47,800 nt of DNA from Enhygromyxa salina (GTDB lineage Bacteria > Myxococcota_A > Polyangia > Nannocystales > Nannocystaceae), in contig NZ_PVNK01000071.1 of the NCBI RefSeq assembly GCF_002994615.1, forward strand, positions 1 to 47,800, given 5' to 3'. The translations under genes were made by a program, and so were the position numbers. Within the stretch, counting starts at the first letter, position 1. Every line of letters starts with the position of its first letter. Of this stretch, positions 6,977 through 15,538 are shown in pieces. A model generated the notes under the pieces. The model saw only the letters and a list, made by a program, of their open reading frames with translations, made no database searches and was not told the DNA's origin.

Positions 6977-9441
6977 GCGTGCTCGCTCTTTCGTGCCGGG
7001 GCCGTCGTACCACCAAACAAGATCAGGGCCGTCGGCGCCAGGACCAAGCTGGCCAGGACGCCGATCCCCGTCGTCAGCCCGATCGCCTTCAGGGCCGGGT
7101 TGCTCGACATCGCGAGGAGACCAAAGGCCAGCACCGTCGACAGGCAGCAGGCGAACAGGCTCGAGATCGTGGCCGCGACCTCGCTCGGGTGCTCGCGGCT
7201 CTCGGCCAAGAACACCCCGTAGTCGACGCCCATGCTCAGGACCAGCAGCAGCGACACGACATGCAGCAAGTTGAGGGCGAAGCCAGCCAGGACCAGGGCC
7301 GCGACGGCGGTCCCGGCCCCGAGCAGAGCGGGCAAGAAGGCCGCCAGCGCCGGGCCAAGGCGGCGATAGCGAATGAAGATCATCGCGAACACCGCGAGCA
7401 GCCCGACGCCGACCAGCTCGATCGTCGACTCGCGGTGGCTGGCGTAGATCTCGGCCATCAGCGCGCGCTGATCGAAGAGGTGGACATCGTCGAGATCGGC
7501 CAGGCGCGCGCGCAGCTGCTCGGGATCCTCGACGCCCCGGACGAGGGTCAAGATCCCCACCTGCCCGTCGAGCTCGACGCGCATCGAGCTCGCGGCTTCG
7601 GCCAGGGGTGAGGCCGCGAGGGTCTCGTAGTCGAGCGGCGCGGCGCCCTCCCCTGCCCGCGTGCGCTCGAGCGCGGCGGCGAAGGGCGCGAACACGCCAG
7701 GGCGAAAGCCATGGGCGCCGAAGGCCGCGTCGAGGCGCGCCGCGAAGCCGCCCGCCGAGCCGGCGCCCGCGTCGGCGCCCTCGCTCAGGGCCGCGAGGTT
7801 GCGCTGCTGCAGGTCCCGCGACCAGAGCAGATCGTGAACCGAGCGAAAGGCCTCGAGCTCGCCCGCGTCGCGGGCCGCGAGCAGGCGGGCGTGAACCTCG
7901 TCGTTCTTTTGCAGGGCCTGCTCGTCGTCGTCGCCGATCGACACGACCATGCGCCCGGCGTCCATCCGCGAGACCAGGGCCCGGACCTCCTCGTCCTCGG
8001 CGAGCAGATCGGCGTCGGTCTCGGTCAGGGCCGAGGCGTCGTCGACGAACTCGACCCGCGGGATCGCCACGCCGATCGCGATCAGCGACGCGGCCGGGAC
8101 CACGTAGAGCAGCCCTCGGTGGGCCGCCAGCCAGTCGATGAGCCCGCCCGCGACGCTCGCAAGCTTGCGCTGAAGCGCGACGGGCTCGGGTCGATCGGCC
8201 ATCAGCGGCGGCAGCAGCCACAAGGTCGCGGCCAGCGCCGCGACGATGCCGACGGCGGCGAACAACGCGATCTCGCGCACGCCCGGAAACGAGGTCCAGC
8301 CGAGCCCGACGAAGCCCGCGACGGTCGTGAGCGCGCCCAGCAACAGGCCGGGACGGATCCTGCGCAGGGTGCCCCCTGCCCCGTCGGAGGCTGGCTCGAG
8401 CACGTGGTGGTTGAACAGGTGGATCGGGTAGTCGATGCAGATCCCGATCAGCGAGGCCCCGAACGCCAGGGTCAGCCCGTGGATCCGACCGAACGCGAGC
8501 AGGCTGATCGCCGTCGCGCTCAGGACCCCGGCCGCGAGCGGCACGAGCGAGAGCGCGACCAGCCGCGGGCTGCGAAACAGGACCAAGAACAGCGCGATCA
8601 CGCCGATCGTCGAGATGATCGAGATCCGCGTGATGTCGCCGCGGATCTGGGCCTCGGCCCGGAGCGCGAAGCGGCCGACCCCGCTCTGGCGCAGGCGCAG
8701 CTCGTGGCCCTCGGCCCGCGCCGCGCTCGCGAGGGTCTCGAAGCGCTCGCGGATGAGCTCCTGCACGGGGCCCTGGTGCTCGGCGCGAAAGGGCGAGTGC
8801 ACCGTCCCGAACATCAGGACCGCCGCCTCGCCCCCGCTCACGAAGTGCCCGTCGACGAGCTCGAGCGGCCCGGCCCGCGCCGCCTCGAGGCGGTCGAGGA
8901 TCGCCGGGTAGGCGAGCAGCGGATCCTCGGGCGCGATCTGCTTGATCAGCGCGGCCGTCGGCAGCCGCAGCTGGCGCTTGAGCTCCTCGGCCGCGTCGTC
9001 GAGCCCCTCAGGACCGAGCGACCGCTCGAGCGCCGCGTCGCTGCCGGCCACGAAGTACATCCGGCGTGGAAAGTAGAGCTCGTAGATCGCCGCGCTCTGG
9101 TCGTCGTCCCAGCCCGCGCGGACCCACGCGACCTCCTCGTCCTCGGCGAGCGCGGCCGCGAGCTCGTCGACCGCCGCGATCGCGGCCTCGAGGTCCCCGT
9201 CTTGGCTGTCGACGACCAGGATCGTGGTCTTGGTCAGCTCGGACTCGGCGAGCTGGCGGCTGAGCTTGACCAGCCGCCCGTCGTCACCCGCCGCGAGGAA
9301 GTGGGTGATCTCCGACGTCAGCTCGAGCTTCAGCCCGACGAACACGCCCATCAGGCCAAGCACGAGCGCGCCGATCAACACGGGCAGCCAGCGCCGCGAG
9401 CTCGGCGACGGCGCCCCTCGATCGTCTGCGCGCGGAGCCAC
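6973..9441 (-). CDS. MMPL/RND-superfamily lipid exporter (ApeM-like)
   Basis: An 822-residue inner-membrane protein with the RND-like duplicated layout: one N-terminal membrane helix (WLPVLIGALVLGLMGVFV), a periplasmic loop of about 200 residues, a helix bundle containing LTLAFGASLIGICIDYPIH, then a second helix/loop/bundle copy with LLVLSMGVDYGVFLAESRE. The acidic Asp in the two GxxxDY motifs is the expected proton-relay position. MMPL proteins in APE loci are thought to export or flip the finished lipid-linked pigment. It sits between the LolA-like carrier and the DUF3261 lipoprotein, which suggests one transport route. The start is GTG 9441, 42 bases after the previous stop. Confidence 0.92.
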   Translation of the reverse strand: MAPRADDRGAPSPSSRRWLPVLIGALVLGLMGVFVGLKLELTSEITHFLAAGDDGRLVKLSRQLAESELTKTTILVVDSQDGDLEAAIAAVDELAAALAEDEEVAWVRAGWDDDQSAAIYELYFPRRMYFVAGSDAALERSLGPEGLDDAAEELKRQLRLPTAALIKQIAPEDPLLAYPAILDRLEAARAGPLELVDGHFVSGGEAAVLMFGTVHSPFRAEHQGPVQELIRERFETLASAARAEGHELRLRQSGVGRFALRAEAQIRGDITRISIISTIGVIALFLVLFRSPRLVALSLVPLAAGVLSATAISLLAFGRIHGLTLAFGASLIGICIDYPIHLFNHHVLEPASDGAGGTLRRIRPGLLLGALTTVAGFVGLGWTSFPGVREIALFAAVGIVAALAATLWLLPPLMADRPEPVALQRKLASVAGGLIDWLAAHRGLLYVVPAASLIAIGVAIPRVEFVDDASALTETDADLLAEDEEVRALVSRMDAGRMVVSIGDDDEQALQKNDEVHARLLAARDAGELEAFRSVHDLLWSRDLQQRNLAALSEGADAGAGSAGGFAARLDAAFGAHGFRPGVFAPFAAALERTRAGEGAAPLDYETLAASPLAEAASSMRVELDGQVGILTLVRGVEDPEQLRARLADLDDVHLFDQRALMAEIYASHRESTIELVGVGLLAVFAMIFIRYRRLGPALAAFLPALLGAGTAVAALVLAGFALNLLHVVSLLLVLSMGVDYGVFLAESREHPSEVAATISSLFACCLSTVLAFGLLAMSSNPALKAIGLTTGIGVLASLVLAPTALILFGGTTAPARKSEHA

Positions 9442-9483
9442 GGACGCGGGAGTCTACACTACGCAACCCCGGCGGACCGGGGG

Positions 9484-10182
9484 TCAAAACTCGACCGAGA
9501 ACAGCGCGGCCTTGTCGGCCTTGCTGTACTTGCGTCGGGTGTCGACCTTGGTGAAGGAGGTGGTCGTCTCGTCGCCGCTGCGCTCGACGACCCGCATGCT
9601 CGCGAGCTCGAGCTCGGTCCCGGTGACGACGACCTTGGCGATGATCTGATCCATCGGCGCGACCTTGGGGACCAGCGTCAGCGTCCAGCTGCGCCCCTCC
9701 CCGGCCTGAAACTCGATGCGATAGAGGGCCTCGAGGCCCTTGCGATTGCCCGCGAAGATGTTGGTGAAGGCGTCGACGAACTGGCGGATGGCCGGCTTGC
9801 CGTCGAGCTCGATCCGCTCGCGCTTGTGCCCGTCGCCGTACTCGATGCCGCGCGCGTCCATGACCACGACCGAGGGCGTGGGCGCGAGGGTCCGACGCGC
9901 GAGCTTGCCGTCGGCGAAGTGGAGCGTGCCCGTGTCGACGAGCGGCTCCGCGAGCAGACCAAAGTGGCTCTCCTGGCGAAACTCGGCGTAGAGGCCCGGC
10001 ATCGCGGCGAAGCCCGCGAGCAGCTCGTCGACGGTCACGGCCTCGGCGGCCATCGCCGGGGCCGGGGCCAGGCTCGCGCCGACGCCGATCGAGGTGACGA
10101 GCAGCGGGAGCGCGAGCATGGGCAGGGCCCGGACGAACGGAGAAACTTTAGAAGCTGGAGAAGCTGGAGAAGCTGGAGACAT
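9484..10182 (-). CDS. LolA-like periplasmic lipoprotein/lipid carrier
   Basis: A 232-residue secreted protein. After a variable N-terminus there is a hydrophobic segment (residues about 18-36) and a likely signal peptidase I site at APAMA/AEA near residue 46. The mature part begins VTVDELLAGFAAMPGLYAEF and continues with FRQESHFGLLAEPLVDTGTL, a good match to the LolA fold's first strands (FxQ.. followed by GxL). It would carry the hydrophobic pigment across the periplasm between exporter and outer membrane. The ATG at 10182 lies 5 bases after the lyase stop. The first codons consist of a 9-bp triplet repeat encoding Ala-Ser-Pro, so a later start (for instance the Met at residue 22) is possible. 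Confidence 0.85.
   Translation of the reverse strand: MSPASPASPASKVSPFVRALPMLALPLLVTSIGVGASLAPAPAMAAEAVTVDELLAGFAAMPGLYAEFRQESHFGLLAEPLVDTGTLHFADGKLARRTLAPTPSVVVMDARGIEYGDGHKRERIELDGKPAIRQFVDAFTNIFAGNRKGLEALYRIEFQAGEGRSWTLTLVPKVAPMDQIIAKVVVTGTELELASMRVVERSGDETTTSFTKVDTRRKYSKADKAALFSVEF
10151..10177. repeat. Three perfect 9-bp tandem repeats at the 5' end of the LolA-like gene
   Basis: The 9-mer gaagctgga occurs three times head to tail. On the minus strand it encodes Ala-Ser-Pro repeats directly after the start codon of the LolA-like carrier. The length is a multiple of three, so slippage would change the number of residues but not the frame. Confidence 0.85.
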
Positions 10183-10187
10183 GGGGC

Positions 10188-11780
10188 TCAGACCTGGTTG
10201 GTGTCGAGTCGGGGCAGGAGCTCGTCAGCGCGCAGCATGGCCAAGATCGCGGCGATGTCGCCGTCCTGACGCCGATCCGCGTCGACGAAGGGGACGCGCT
10301 CGCGGACCGCGTCGCGCAGGGCCAGGCTCTGCGCCCGACAGCTGCCGCCAGCCCGGACCCGCAGATCGACGGCCTGCGCGACCGCCAGGACCAAAATTGC
10401 GAACACTTGCTCGGTCAGCTCGAGGATCCGCAGCGCGTCGCGTGCCGCGATCGTCCCCATGCTGACCTTGTCCTGGTTGTGGCATTCGGTACTGCGGCTG
10501 AAGACGCTGGCGGGCATCGTCAGCTTCAAGGCCTCGGCCGTGAGCGCGGACGCGGCGATCTGCATGGCCTTGAACCCGTGATGCGCCGCACTGTCTGGGC
10601 CTTGACGGCCGTTGAGGTTCTCCGGGAGCCCGGCGTTGGAGTGGCTGCTGCACAGCAGCGCGAGCTGGCGGTCGTGGAGGTCGGCAAGGTTGGCGACGGC
10701 GTTCTTGAGCGCGTCGGCGACGAAGCAGGCGTGGCCGCCGTAGAAATTGCCCCCGTGGAGCGCGCCGCCCGTGTCCGGGTCGATCAGCGGGTTGTCGTTG
10801 GCGCCGTTGAGCTCGACCTGGGTCCACGCGCGCATCCACGCCAGCGCGTCGAGCAAGACCCCGACGATCTGCGGCGCGCAGCGGATCGAGTAGCGATCTT
10901 GGATCCGGCCCTCGAACGCGGGCCCGGGCGTGTACTCGAGGTGGTCCCGGACCCAGCCCGCGTAGCGGATCGAGCCGGGGTGGGGCTTGGCCGCGTAGAT
11001 GCGCGCGTCGAAGTGGGCGGGGTTGCCGGCCATCGCGTCGCTGGCCGTGGCGGTGATCGTCGCGCTGAGCCGCCCGAGCCGCTCGGCCCGGGCGATCGCC
11101 AGGCAGATCAGCGCGGTCATCACCGAGGTCCCGTTCATGATCGCGAGGCTCTCCTTGGGCGCGAGCCGCAGGGGCTCGAGCTCGAGCCGGGCGAGGACCG
11201 CGGACGCGCTGTGGACCTGGCCCTCGTAGCTGCACTCGCGCTCGCCGACGAGCAGCGCCGCGATGTAGCTCAGCGGGGTCAGATCTCCGCTCGCGCCGAC
11301 CGACCCCTCGGCGGGGATCCGCGGCAGCGCGCGATGGTTGAGCAGCACGCACAGGCGCTCGACGAGCTCGGGGCGCACGGCCGACCACCCGCCCGCGAGC
11401 GAGGCGATGCGGGCCACGACGATCGCCGCGGCCTCGACCTCATCGAAGATCCGCCCGGTCCCGCAGCCATGAAAGCGCAGCAAGTTGAGGGGCAGCTCGG
11501 GCACGTGGGCGTCGGGGACCTCGGTCACGCACGACTCGCCGAAGCCGGTCGTGACCCCGTAGACCCGCTCGCCCGCGCCGATACGATCCGCGAGGGCCTG
11601 GGCCCCGACCCCGAGCCGCGCCCGCAGGTCGGCCGCGAGCTCGACCCTGGCGCCACCACGCGCGATCGCCAGGACGTCTTCGGCCCCGATCGGACCCGCG
11701 CCGATGATCACGGTTCGGGCGCGATGGTTGCCTTTGGCGCCTTCTGCCTCAGGCCGTGGGAGACTGTGCTTGTTGGTCAT
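10188..11780 (-). CDS. MIO-type aromatic amino-acid ammonia-lyase (HAL/PAL/TAL family)
   Basis: A 530-residue full-length lyase. YGVTTGFGE (Tyr74) and GSVGASGDLTPLSY, with Ala163-Ser164-Gly165 forming the MIO cofactor, are present. Family members remove ammonia from His, Phe or Tyr to give urocanate, cinnamate or coumarate. The selectivity loop reads NLLRFHGCGTG, with Phe103-His104, unlike the Ser-His of typical histidine lyases and the His-Leu of Rhodobacter-type tyrosine lyases, so the substrate is not certain. In the pigment locus it would supply the aryl acid starter for the ligase. The start at 11780 is backed by GGAGG ten bases upstream. It makes the gene overlap the acyltransferase end by 32 bases. 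No other histidine-degradation gene is nearby. Confidence 0.92.
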   Translation of the reverse strand: MTNKHSLPRPEAEGAKGNHRARTVIIGAGPIGAEDVLAIARGGARVELAADLRARLGVGAQALADRIGAGERVYGVTTGFGESCVTEVPDAHVPELPLNLLRFHGCGTGRIFDEVEAAAIVVARIASLAGGWSAVRPELVERLCVLLNHRALPRIPAEGSVGASGDLTPLSYIAALLVGERECSYEGQVHSASAVLARLELEPLRLAPKESLAIMNGTSVMTALICLAIARAERLGRLSATITATASDAMAGNPAHFDARIYAAKPHPGSIRYAGWVRDHLEYTPGPAFEGRIQDRYSIRCAPQIVGVLLDALAWMRAWTQVELNGANDNPLIDPDTGGALHGGNFYGGHACFVADALKNAVANLADLHDRQLALLCSSHSNAGLPENLNGRQGPDSAAHHGFKAMQIAASALTAEALKLTMPASVFSRSTECHNQDKVSMGTIAARDALRILELTEQVFAILVLAVAQAVDLRVRAGGSCRAQSLALRDAVRERVPFVDADRRQDGDIAAILAMLRADELLPRLDTNQV

Positions 11781-12774
11781 CTACCGACATCCTCCAAAAA
11801 TCGTAGAAGTTGAACCAGTTGTCGGGGGCCGCACGCGCGTAGTGCTCGAGTCGAGCGGCGTACTGCTGGGCGTAGCCGGCGATCGCCTCCTCGCGGGCGG
11901 CGCGGGGCAGCTCGACCTGCGTGGCCAGCAGCTCACAGCGCAGCACGTAGCGACGCGGGGCCACGTAGGTCCCAAAGACCATGAACACCGGGCAGCGCAA
12001 AACCGAAGCCATGATGTAGGGTCCGCTCGGGAACCGGGCAGGCGCGCCGAAGAATTCTGCGGTCGTGAACCGGTCGTTGAGGCCGAGGCGATCGCCGAGC
12101 ACCGCGACCAGCTCGCCCTCGTCGATGCGCTGCTTGACGCTCAGGATGTAGGTTCTGTCGCTCGGATCGACCTCGATCACCCGGACCTTCGACTGGCCGC
12201 CGCTGACCTCGTCCAAGAACGCCGCGATCATGCGGGCGTTGTCGTTGTGGGCCAGGATGTTGATCGGCAAGGAGCTGTCGCGCCCGGCCGCGCGCATGGC
12301 CTCGAAGCTGCCGAAGTGGGCGCCGAGCAAGATCGCCCCGCGACCCTCGGCGACCGCGTCGCGCATCAGCTGCGTGCCCTCGCGATCAAACTCGAAGTGG
12401 TCGAGCTCGCCGCGGACCAAGAACACGCGATCGAGGGCGACCTCGGCGAAGCGCAGCAGGTGGCGATACGCGGTCCAAAAGCTCGACCGTCGACCGACGC
12501 GCGCGTGGAAGGCCCGCGAGGCCCGACGCGCGTCGCCAGCGAAGAGCACGAAGTAGAGCATGATCAGCCGCAGCAACGCCCGCGCGCCGCGGCGGCCGAG
12601 CACCCGGGTGACCACCAACAACGCGCGGATCCCCAACCTCGAGCCACGCTCGCGCCGAGCCAGCCACGCCTCGCCCTCCTCATCGGGAATCGCGGGCGCC
12701 GAAGCCTCACGGGGCGACGCCTGAGGGAGCTCGGCCACGGCGTGACGATCGTGCATCGAGCCCGCCCCGTCCAC
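11749..12774 (-). CDS. LpxL/HtrB-like lysophospholipid acyltransferase
   Basis: A 341-residue acyltransferase of the lipid A lauroyl-transferase type. The catalytic H-x4-E is seen in GAHFGSFEAM, later motifs are VLGDRLGLNDRF and FPSGPYIMA, and WFNFYDFW stands near the C-terminus as in this family. A hydrophobic segment precedes the catalytic domain (LLRLIMLYFVLFAG). In proteobacterial APE loci an acyltransferase of this kind joins the pigment to a lipid anchor, sometimes fused to a glycosyltransferase; here the two are separate genes. GTG 12774 is chosen because GGGGAGGGG lies just upstream at good spacing; a Met six codons in (12756) is possible. Confidence 0.88.
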   Translation of the reverse strand: MDGAGSMHDRHAVAELPQASPREASAPAIPDEEGEAWLARRERGSRLGIRALLVVTRVLGRRGARALLRLIMLYFVLFAGDARRASRAFHARVGRRSSFWTAYRHLLRFAEVALDRVFLVRGELDHFEFDREGTQLMRDAVAEGRGAILLGAHFGSFEAMRAAGRDSSLPINILAHNDNARMIAAFLDEVSGGQSKVRVIEVDPSDRTYILSVKQRIDEGELVAVLGDRLGLNDRFTTAEFFGAPARFPSGPYIMASVLRCPVFMVFGTYVAPRRYVLRCELLATQVELPRAAREEAIAGYAQQYAARLEHYARAAPDNWFNFYDFWRMSVDDQQAQSPTA

Positions 12775-12843
12775 TGGTCCCCTCCCCGGCGGTCGGGCAG
12801 TGCCCTCCTTGCCTCTCTTGAAGGGCAGAGCCCGAGCGGTCCC

Positions 12844-13554
12844 CTATCGGCCCGTCAACAGGCGCAGCCAGCTGGATAGGACCAGCTTGCTGTGCATCCA
12901 CGAGATCCGGAGGTTGTCGCGGACGAGGTGAAAATGCGACACGCCGTCCGCGTGATAGCGCACCTTGGTCGGCAGGTTGACGACCGGGAGCCCGGCCCAG
13001 ACCAGGCGCACGGCGATCTCGATGTCGAAGTCCATGCGCTGACCACACCGAGGCGCGAGCGCGCACGCCGCCTCGACCGGGTAGACCCGAAAGCCGCACA
13101 TCGGATCGTCGATGACCCGGCCATAGGTCTCGATGTTGGTCCAAAAGCGGGTGATCTGGCGGCCGACGAGGCGGCCCGTGGGTGCGCTGTCGTCGTAGAC
13201 CGGCGCGCCGAGGATCAGCGCCTCGGGCTGCGCGCGCGCGGCGTCGAGAAAGGCAGGGATGTCTTCGAGGGCGTGCTGCCCGTCGGCGTCGACCTGGAGC
13301 GCGTGGCTGTAGCCGGCCGCGCGCGCGAGCTCGAAGCCGGTCGTGACCCCGGCGCCCTTGCCCCCGTTTTGCGAGCGATGGTGGACCTGCGCGAGGCCCT
13401 CGGCGCCGATCGCCTCGACGACGGCGCGCCCGGGCGCGTCGCTGCCGTCGTCGACGAGGATGACCGGGACGTGCTCGCGGACCAACTCGACGACCTCGCG
13501 GACCGTGTCCGGGTTGTCGTAGGTCGGGATCACGGCGCAGGGCGAGAAGGCCAA
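12844..13554 (-). CDS. Family 2 glycosyltransferase
   Basis: A 236-residue GT-A enzyme without obvious membrane segments. It begins AFSPCAVIPTYDNPDTV, followed by ILVDDGSDAPG and the metal-binding QVDADGQHALEDIPAFL (DxD), which resembles dolichyl-phosphate mannose synthase-like GT2 proteins. It would add a sugar or similar activated group to the lipid anchor or the polyene. The TTG start at 13554 is preferred because GAGAGG stands 7 bases upstream and follows the ligase stop closely. The open frame continues to 13914, but that part is a shadow of the ligase. Paired with the acyltransferase downstream, it corresponds to the two halves of the fused glycosyltransferase/acyltransferase reported for enterobacterial APE loci. 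Confidence 0.88.
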   Translation of the reverse strand: MAFSPCAVIPTYDNPDTVREVVELVREHVPVILVDDGSDAPGRAVVEAIGAEGLAQVHHRSQNGGKGAGVTTGFELARAAGYSHALQVDADGQHALEDIPAFLDAARAQPEALILGAPVYDDSAPTGRLVGRQITRFWTNIETYGRVIDDPMCGFRVYPVEAACALAPRCGQRMDFDIEIAVRLVWAGLPVVNLPTKVRYHADGVSHFHLVRDNLRISWMHSKLVLSSWLRLLTGR

Positions 13555-13571
13555 GGGTCTGCCTCTCAGCC

Positions 13572-15524
13572 CTAGGAGCCCGCGGTGAAGCTCAGCGTGC
13601 CGACCGACACGGGCTCGGCGCCCGCGAGCAGGCGAAAGTCGACGCGATCCTCGGCCCGATGGTCGAGCACGAGGCGCAGGCGCTCGCCGGGCCGGACCGG
13701 GCGCAGGTACTTGAGCCGTCGGACCGCGCGCAGCTGCCCCAGGGCCGGCCACTGGGTCAGGGCCACGCTCCGCGCGAGCTCGAGCTGGGCCACGCCCGGG
13801 ACGATCGGCGCGCCGCGAAAGTGCCCGCGGAGGCAGTAGAGGTCGCGCGGGACGTAGACCTCGAACTCGGCCACGCGCCCCGGGCCCTCGCCTTCGCTGG
13901 CGATCGCCCGGCACTCGAGCGCATCGATCCGGGCGCTGGGCCCCTCGATGATCTCGAGCAGCCGCCGCCGCGTCAGCTTGCCGTTGGGCTCGCGCGGGAG
14001 CGCGTCGACCAGGCGCAGGCGCCGAGGGATCACGACCGGGTCGAGCCAGCGTCGCAGCTCACCGCGCAGGTGCTCGGGCGAGAGCCCTGGCGCGACGACC
14101 AACGCGACGGTCTCCTGCCCGCGCGCGCCGCCAACCTCGACGACCGAGACCGCGGCGTCCTCGACCCCCTCGATCGCGTGGAGCCGACGCTCGATCTCGG
14201 CCAGCGCGACCCGCTTGCCGCCGACCTTCACGACCCCGTCGACCCGACCGAAGTGACGAAAGCGCGGGCCGGGATGGCCGAGGCCCCCAACCATCTGGAC
14301 CATCTCCACGCGGTCGGCCGTCGGCCACGGGCGCGGCCCGTCGGGCGGCAAGAAGGGCGAGTCGACGAGCAGCCGACCGTCCGCGTCGACCTTGACCCGC
14401 ACATGTGGCAGCGGGGACCAGGCCCGGGCGTGCACCGCCGCGTCGTCGGACTCGAGCAGCTCCGGGCCGCTGAGCCGCGACGCGATCCCGCCGGTCTCGG
14501 TCGAGCCGAGCACCTCGGTGACCGTGAGCCCAAAGCGCGAGCTCAGCATCTTCGCCGTGTCCGGGGGCAAGGGCGCGCCGGACGAGAACACCCGGGACAG
14601 AGGCGGCAGCGCGCCCGGGTCGAGGATCCGCAGCGCCCGGAGGTGGGCTGGCACGCTGACCAGGACCGCGTCGGGGGTCTGCATCAGCGTGGCCCGGACG
14701 ACCCCGGCGTGGAGCGGCGTCTCGCGCGAGAACGAGCCGCCGCTGACGAGCGGGACCAGGACCGAAAACAGCAGCCCGTAGATGTGGTGCGAGGGCACGG
14801 TCGCGACCACGCGCGCCCGCCCGGCGCCGCGCTTGCCCCGCTCGGCCAGGCCGAAGTGCTCGGCCAGGGTCAGGGCCTCGGCGAACAGCTGCCCGGCGGT
14901 CTTGGCGTGGCGCTGATGCTCGCCCGTGCTGCCCGAGGTCCAGACCGAAACCAGCTTGCGCAGGGCCGGCAGCGGCGCGAGCTCGAGGGCCCCGGCCGGC
15001 GTCGCGCGGATGTCGTCGGCGAGCAGCGGGCGCAGATCGAGCCCGGTCATCTCGTCGGTGTCGTGGATGACCAAGGAGATCGCCGGGTCATCGGCCATCG
15101 CGCGCAGCAGCTCGGGCTGGGCGTTGGGCGGCAGCGCCACGCGATGGCCACGCTGCCACGCGGCCAGCAGCGCGACCGCGAAGTGGTAGCGATCGGTTGC
15201 GACGCAGAGGATCTCGCGCGGGTCGTCGTCGCCGGTGTCGGGCAAGACCCCGGCGACGCGCGCGACGTCGCTGCGCAGGCGCTCGGCGCTGCGCTCTCCC
15301 TCGCCACCAAACGCGACCGCGGCCTCGGGCTCGTGGTGGGCGAGGATCGGCGAGACGCCAGGGCTGCGCGCGAGGCTCGGGGCCACAATCGGCGCGAGCC
15401 CGGCGACCGTCGGCGCGAGGCTCGGGGCGACCGTCGGCGCGAGGCTCGGGGCCACAATCGGCGCGTGCCCGGTCACGGTCTGAGGCTCGCCGTGCCGGCT
15501 CAGTGCGGGGTAGCGATCAGTCAT
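13572..15524 (-). CDS. Aryl-acid acyl-ACP/CoA ligase fused to a hotdog dehydratase (ApeH-ApeI type)
   Basis: A 650-residue two-domain enzyme. Residues about 60-510 form an ANL adenylating domain with VWTSGSTGEHQ (P-loop A3), EVLGSTETGGIA (A5), GRVDGVVKVGGKRVALAEIE (A8) and PREPNGKL with the catalytic Lys (A10). Residues about 535-650 form a FabZ-like hotdog with RGHFRGAPIVPGVAQLELA. The ligase would activate the aryl acid made by the ammonia-lyase and load it on ACP; the dehydratase domain would pair with the small dehydratase at 3555-4025. In the Xenorhabdus system these are two genes (ApeH, ApeI). The first 55 residues are Ala/Pro/Val-rich and encoded by imperfect repeats, so the true start could lie further in. 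It starts 14 bases after the second ACP. Confidence 0.9.
   Translation of the reverse strand: MTDRYPALSRHGEPQTVTGHAPIVAPSLAPTVAPSLAPTVAGLAPIVAPSLARSPGVSPILAHHEPEAAVAFGGEGERSAERLRSDVARVAGVLPDTGDDDPREILCVATDRYHFAVALLAAWQRGHRVALPPNAQPELLRAMADDPAISLVIHDTDEMTGLDLRPLLADDIRATPAGALELAPLPALRKLVSVWTSGSTGEHQRHAKTAGQLFAEALTLAEHFGLAERGKRGAGRARVVATVPSHHIYGLLFSVLVPLVSGGSFSRETPLHAGVVRATLMQTPDAVLVSVPAHLRALRILDPGALPPLSRVFSSGAPLPPDTAKMLSSRFGLTVTEVLGSTETGGIASRLSGPELLESDDAAVHARAWSPLPHVRVKVDADGRLLVDSPFLPPDGPRPWPTADRVEMVQMVGGLGHPGPRFRHFGRVDGVVKVGGKRVALAEIERRLHAIEGVEDAAVSVVEVGGARGQETVALVVAPGLSPEHLRGELRRWLDPVVIPRRLRLVDALPREPNGKLTRRRLLEIIEGPSARIDALECRAIASEGEGPGRVAEFEVYVPRDLYCLRGHFRGAPIVPGVAQLELARSVALTQWPALGQLRAVRRLKYLRPVRPGERLRLVLDHRAEDRVDFRLLAGAEPVSVGTLSFTAGS
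15368..15465. repeat. Imperfect direct repeats inside the ligase N-terminus
   Basis: The 8-mer gcgcgagg starting a longer unit recurs at 15368, 15413 and 15437. The first and third copies agree over about 29 bases (15368-15396 and 15437-15465). On the minus strand they encode Ala-Pro-Ser-Leu-Ala and Ala-Pro-Ile-Val-like repeats ahead of the adenylation domain, a low-complexity leader that the family normally lacks. Confidence 0.75.
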
Positions 15525-15538
15525 GGACAGGTTCCAGC

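Noticed and set aside
7711..10269. 852-codon plus-strand frame opposite the MMPL exporter and LolA-like genes
   Set aside because: Low-complexity Arg/Gln/Asp-rich product spanning two real minus-strand genes; a shadow.
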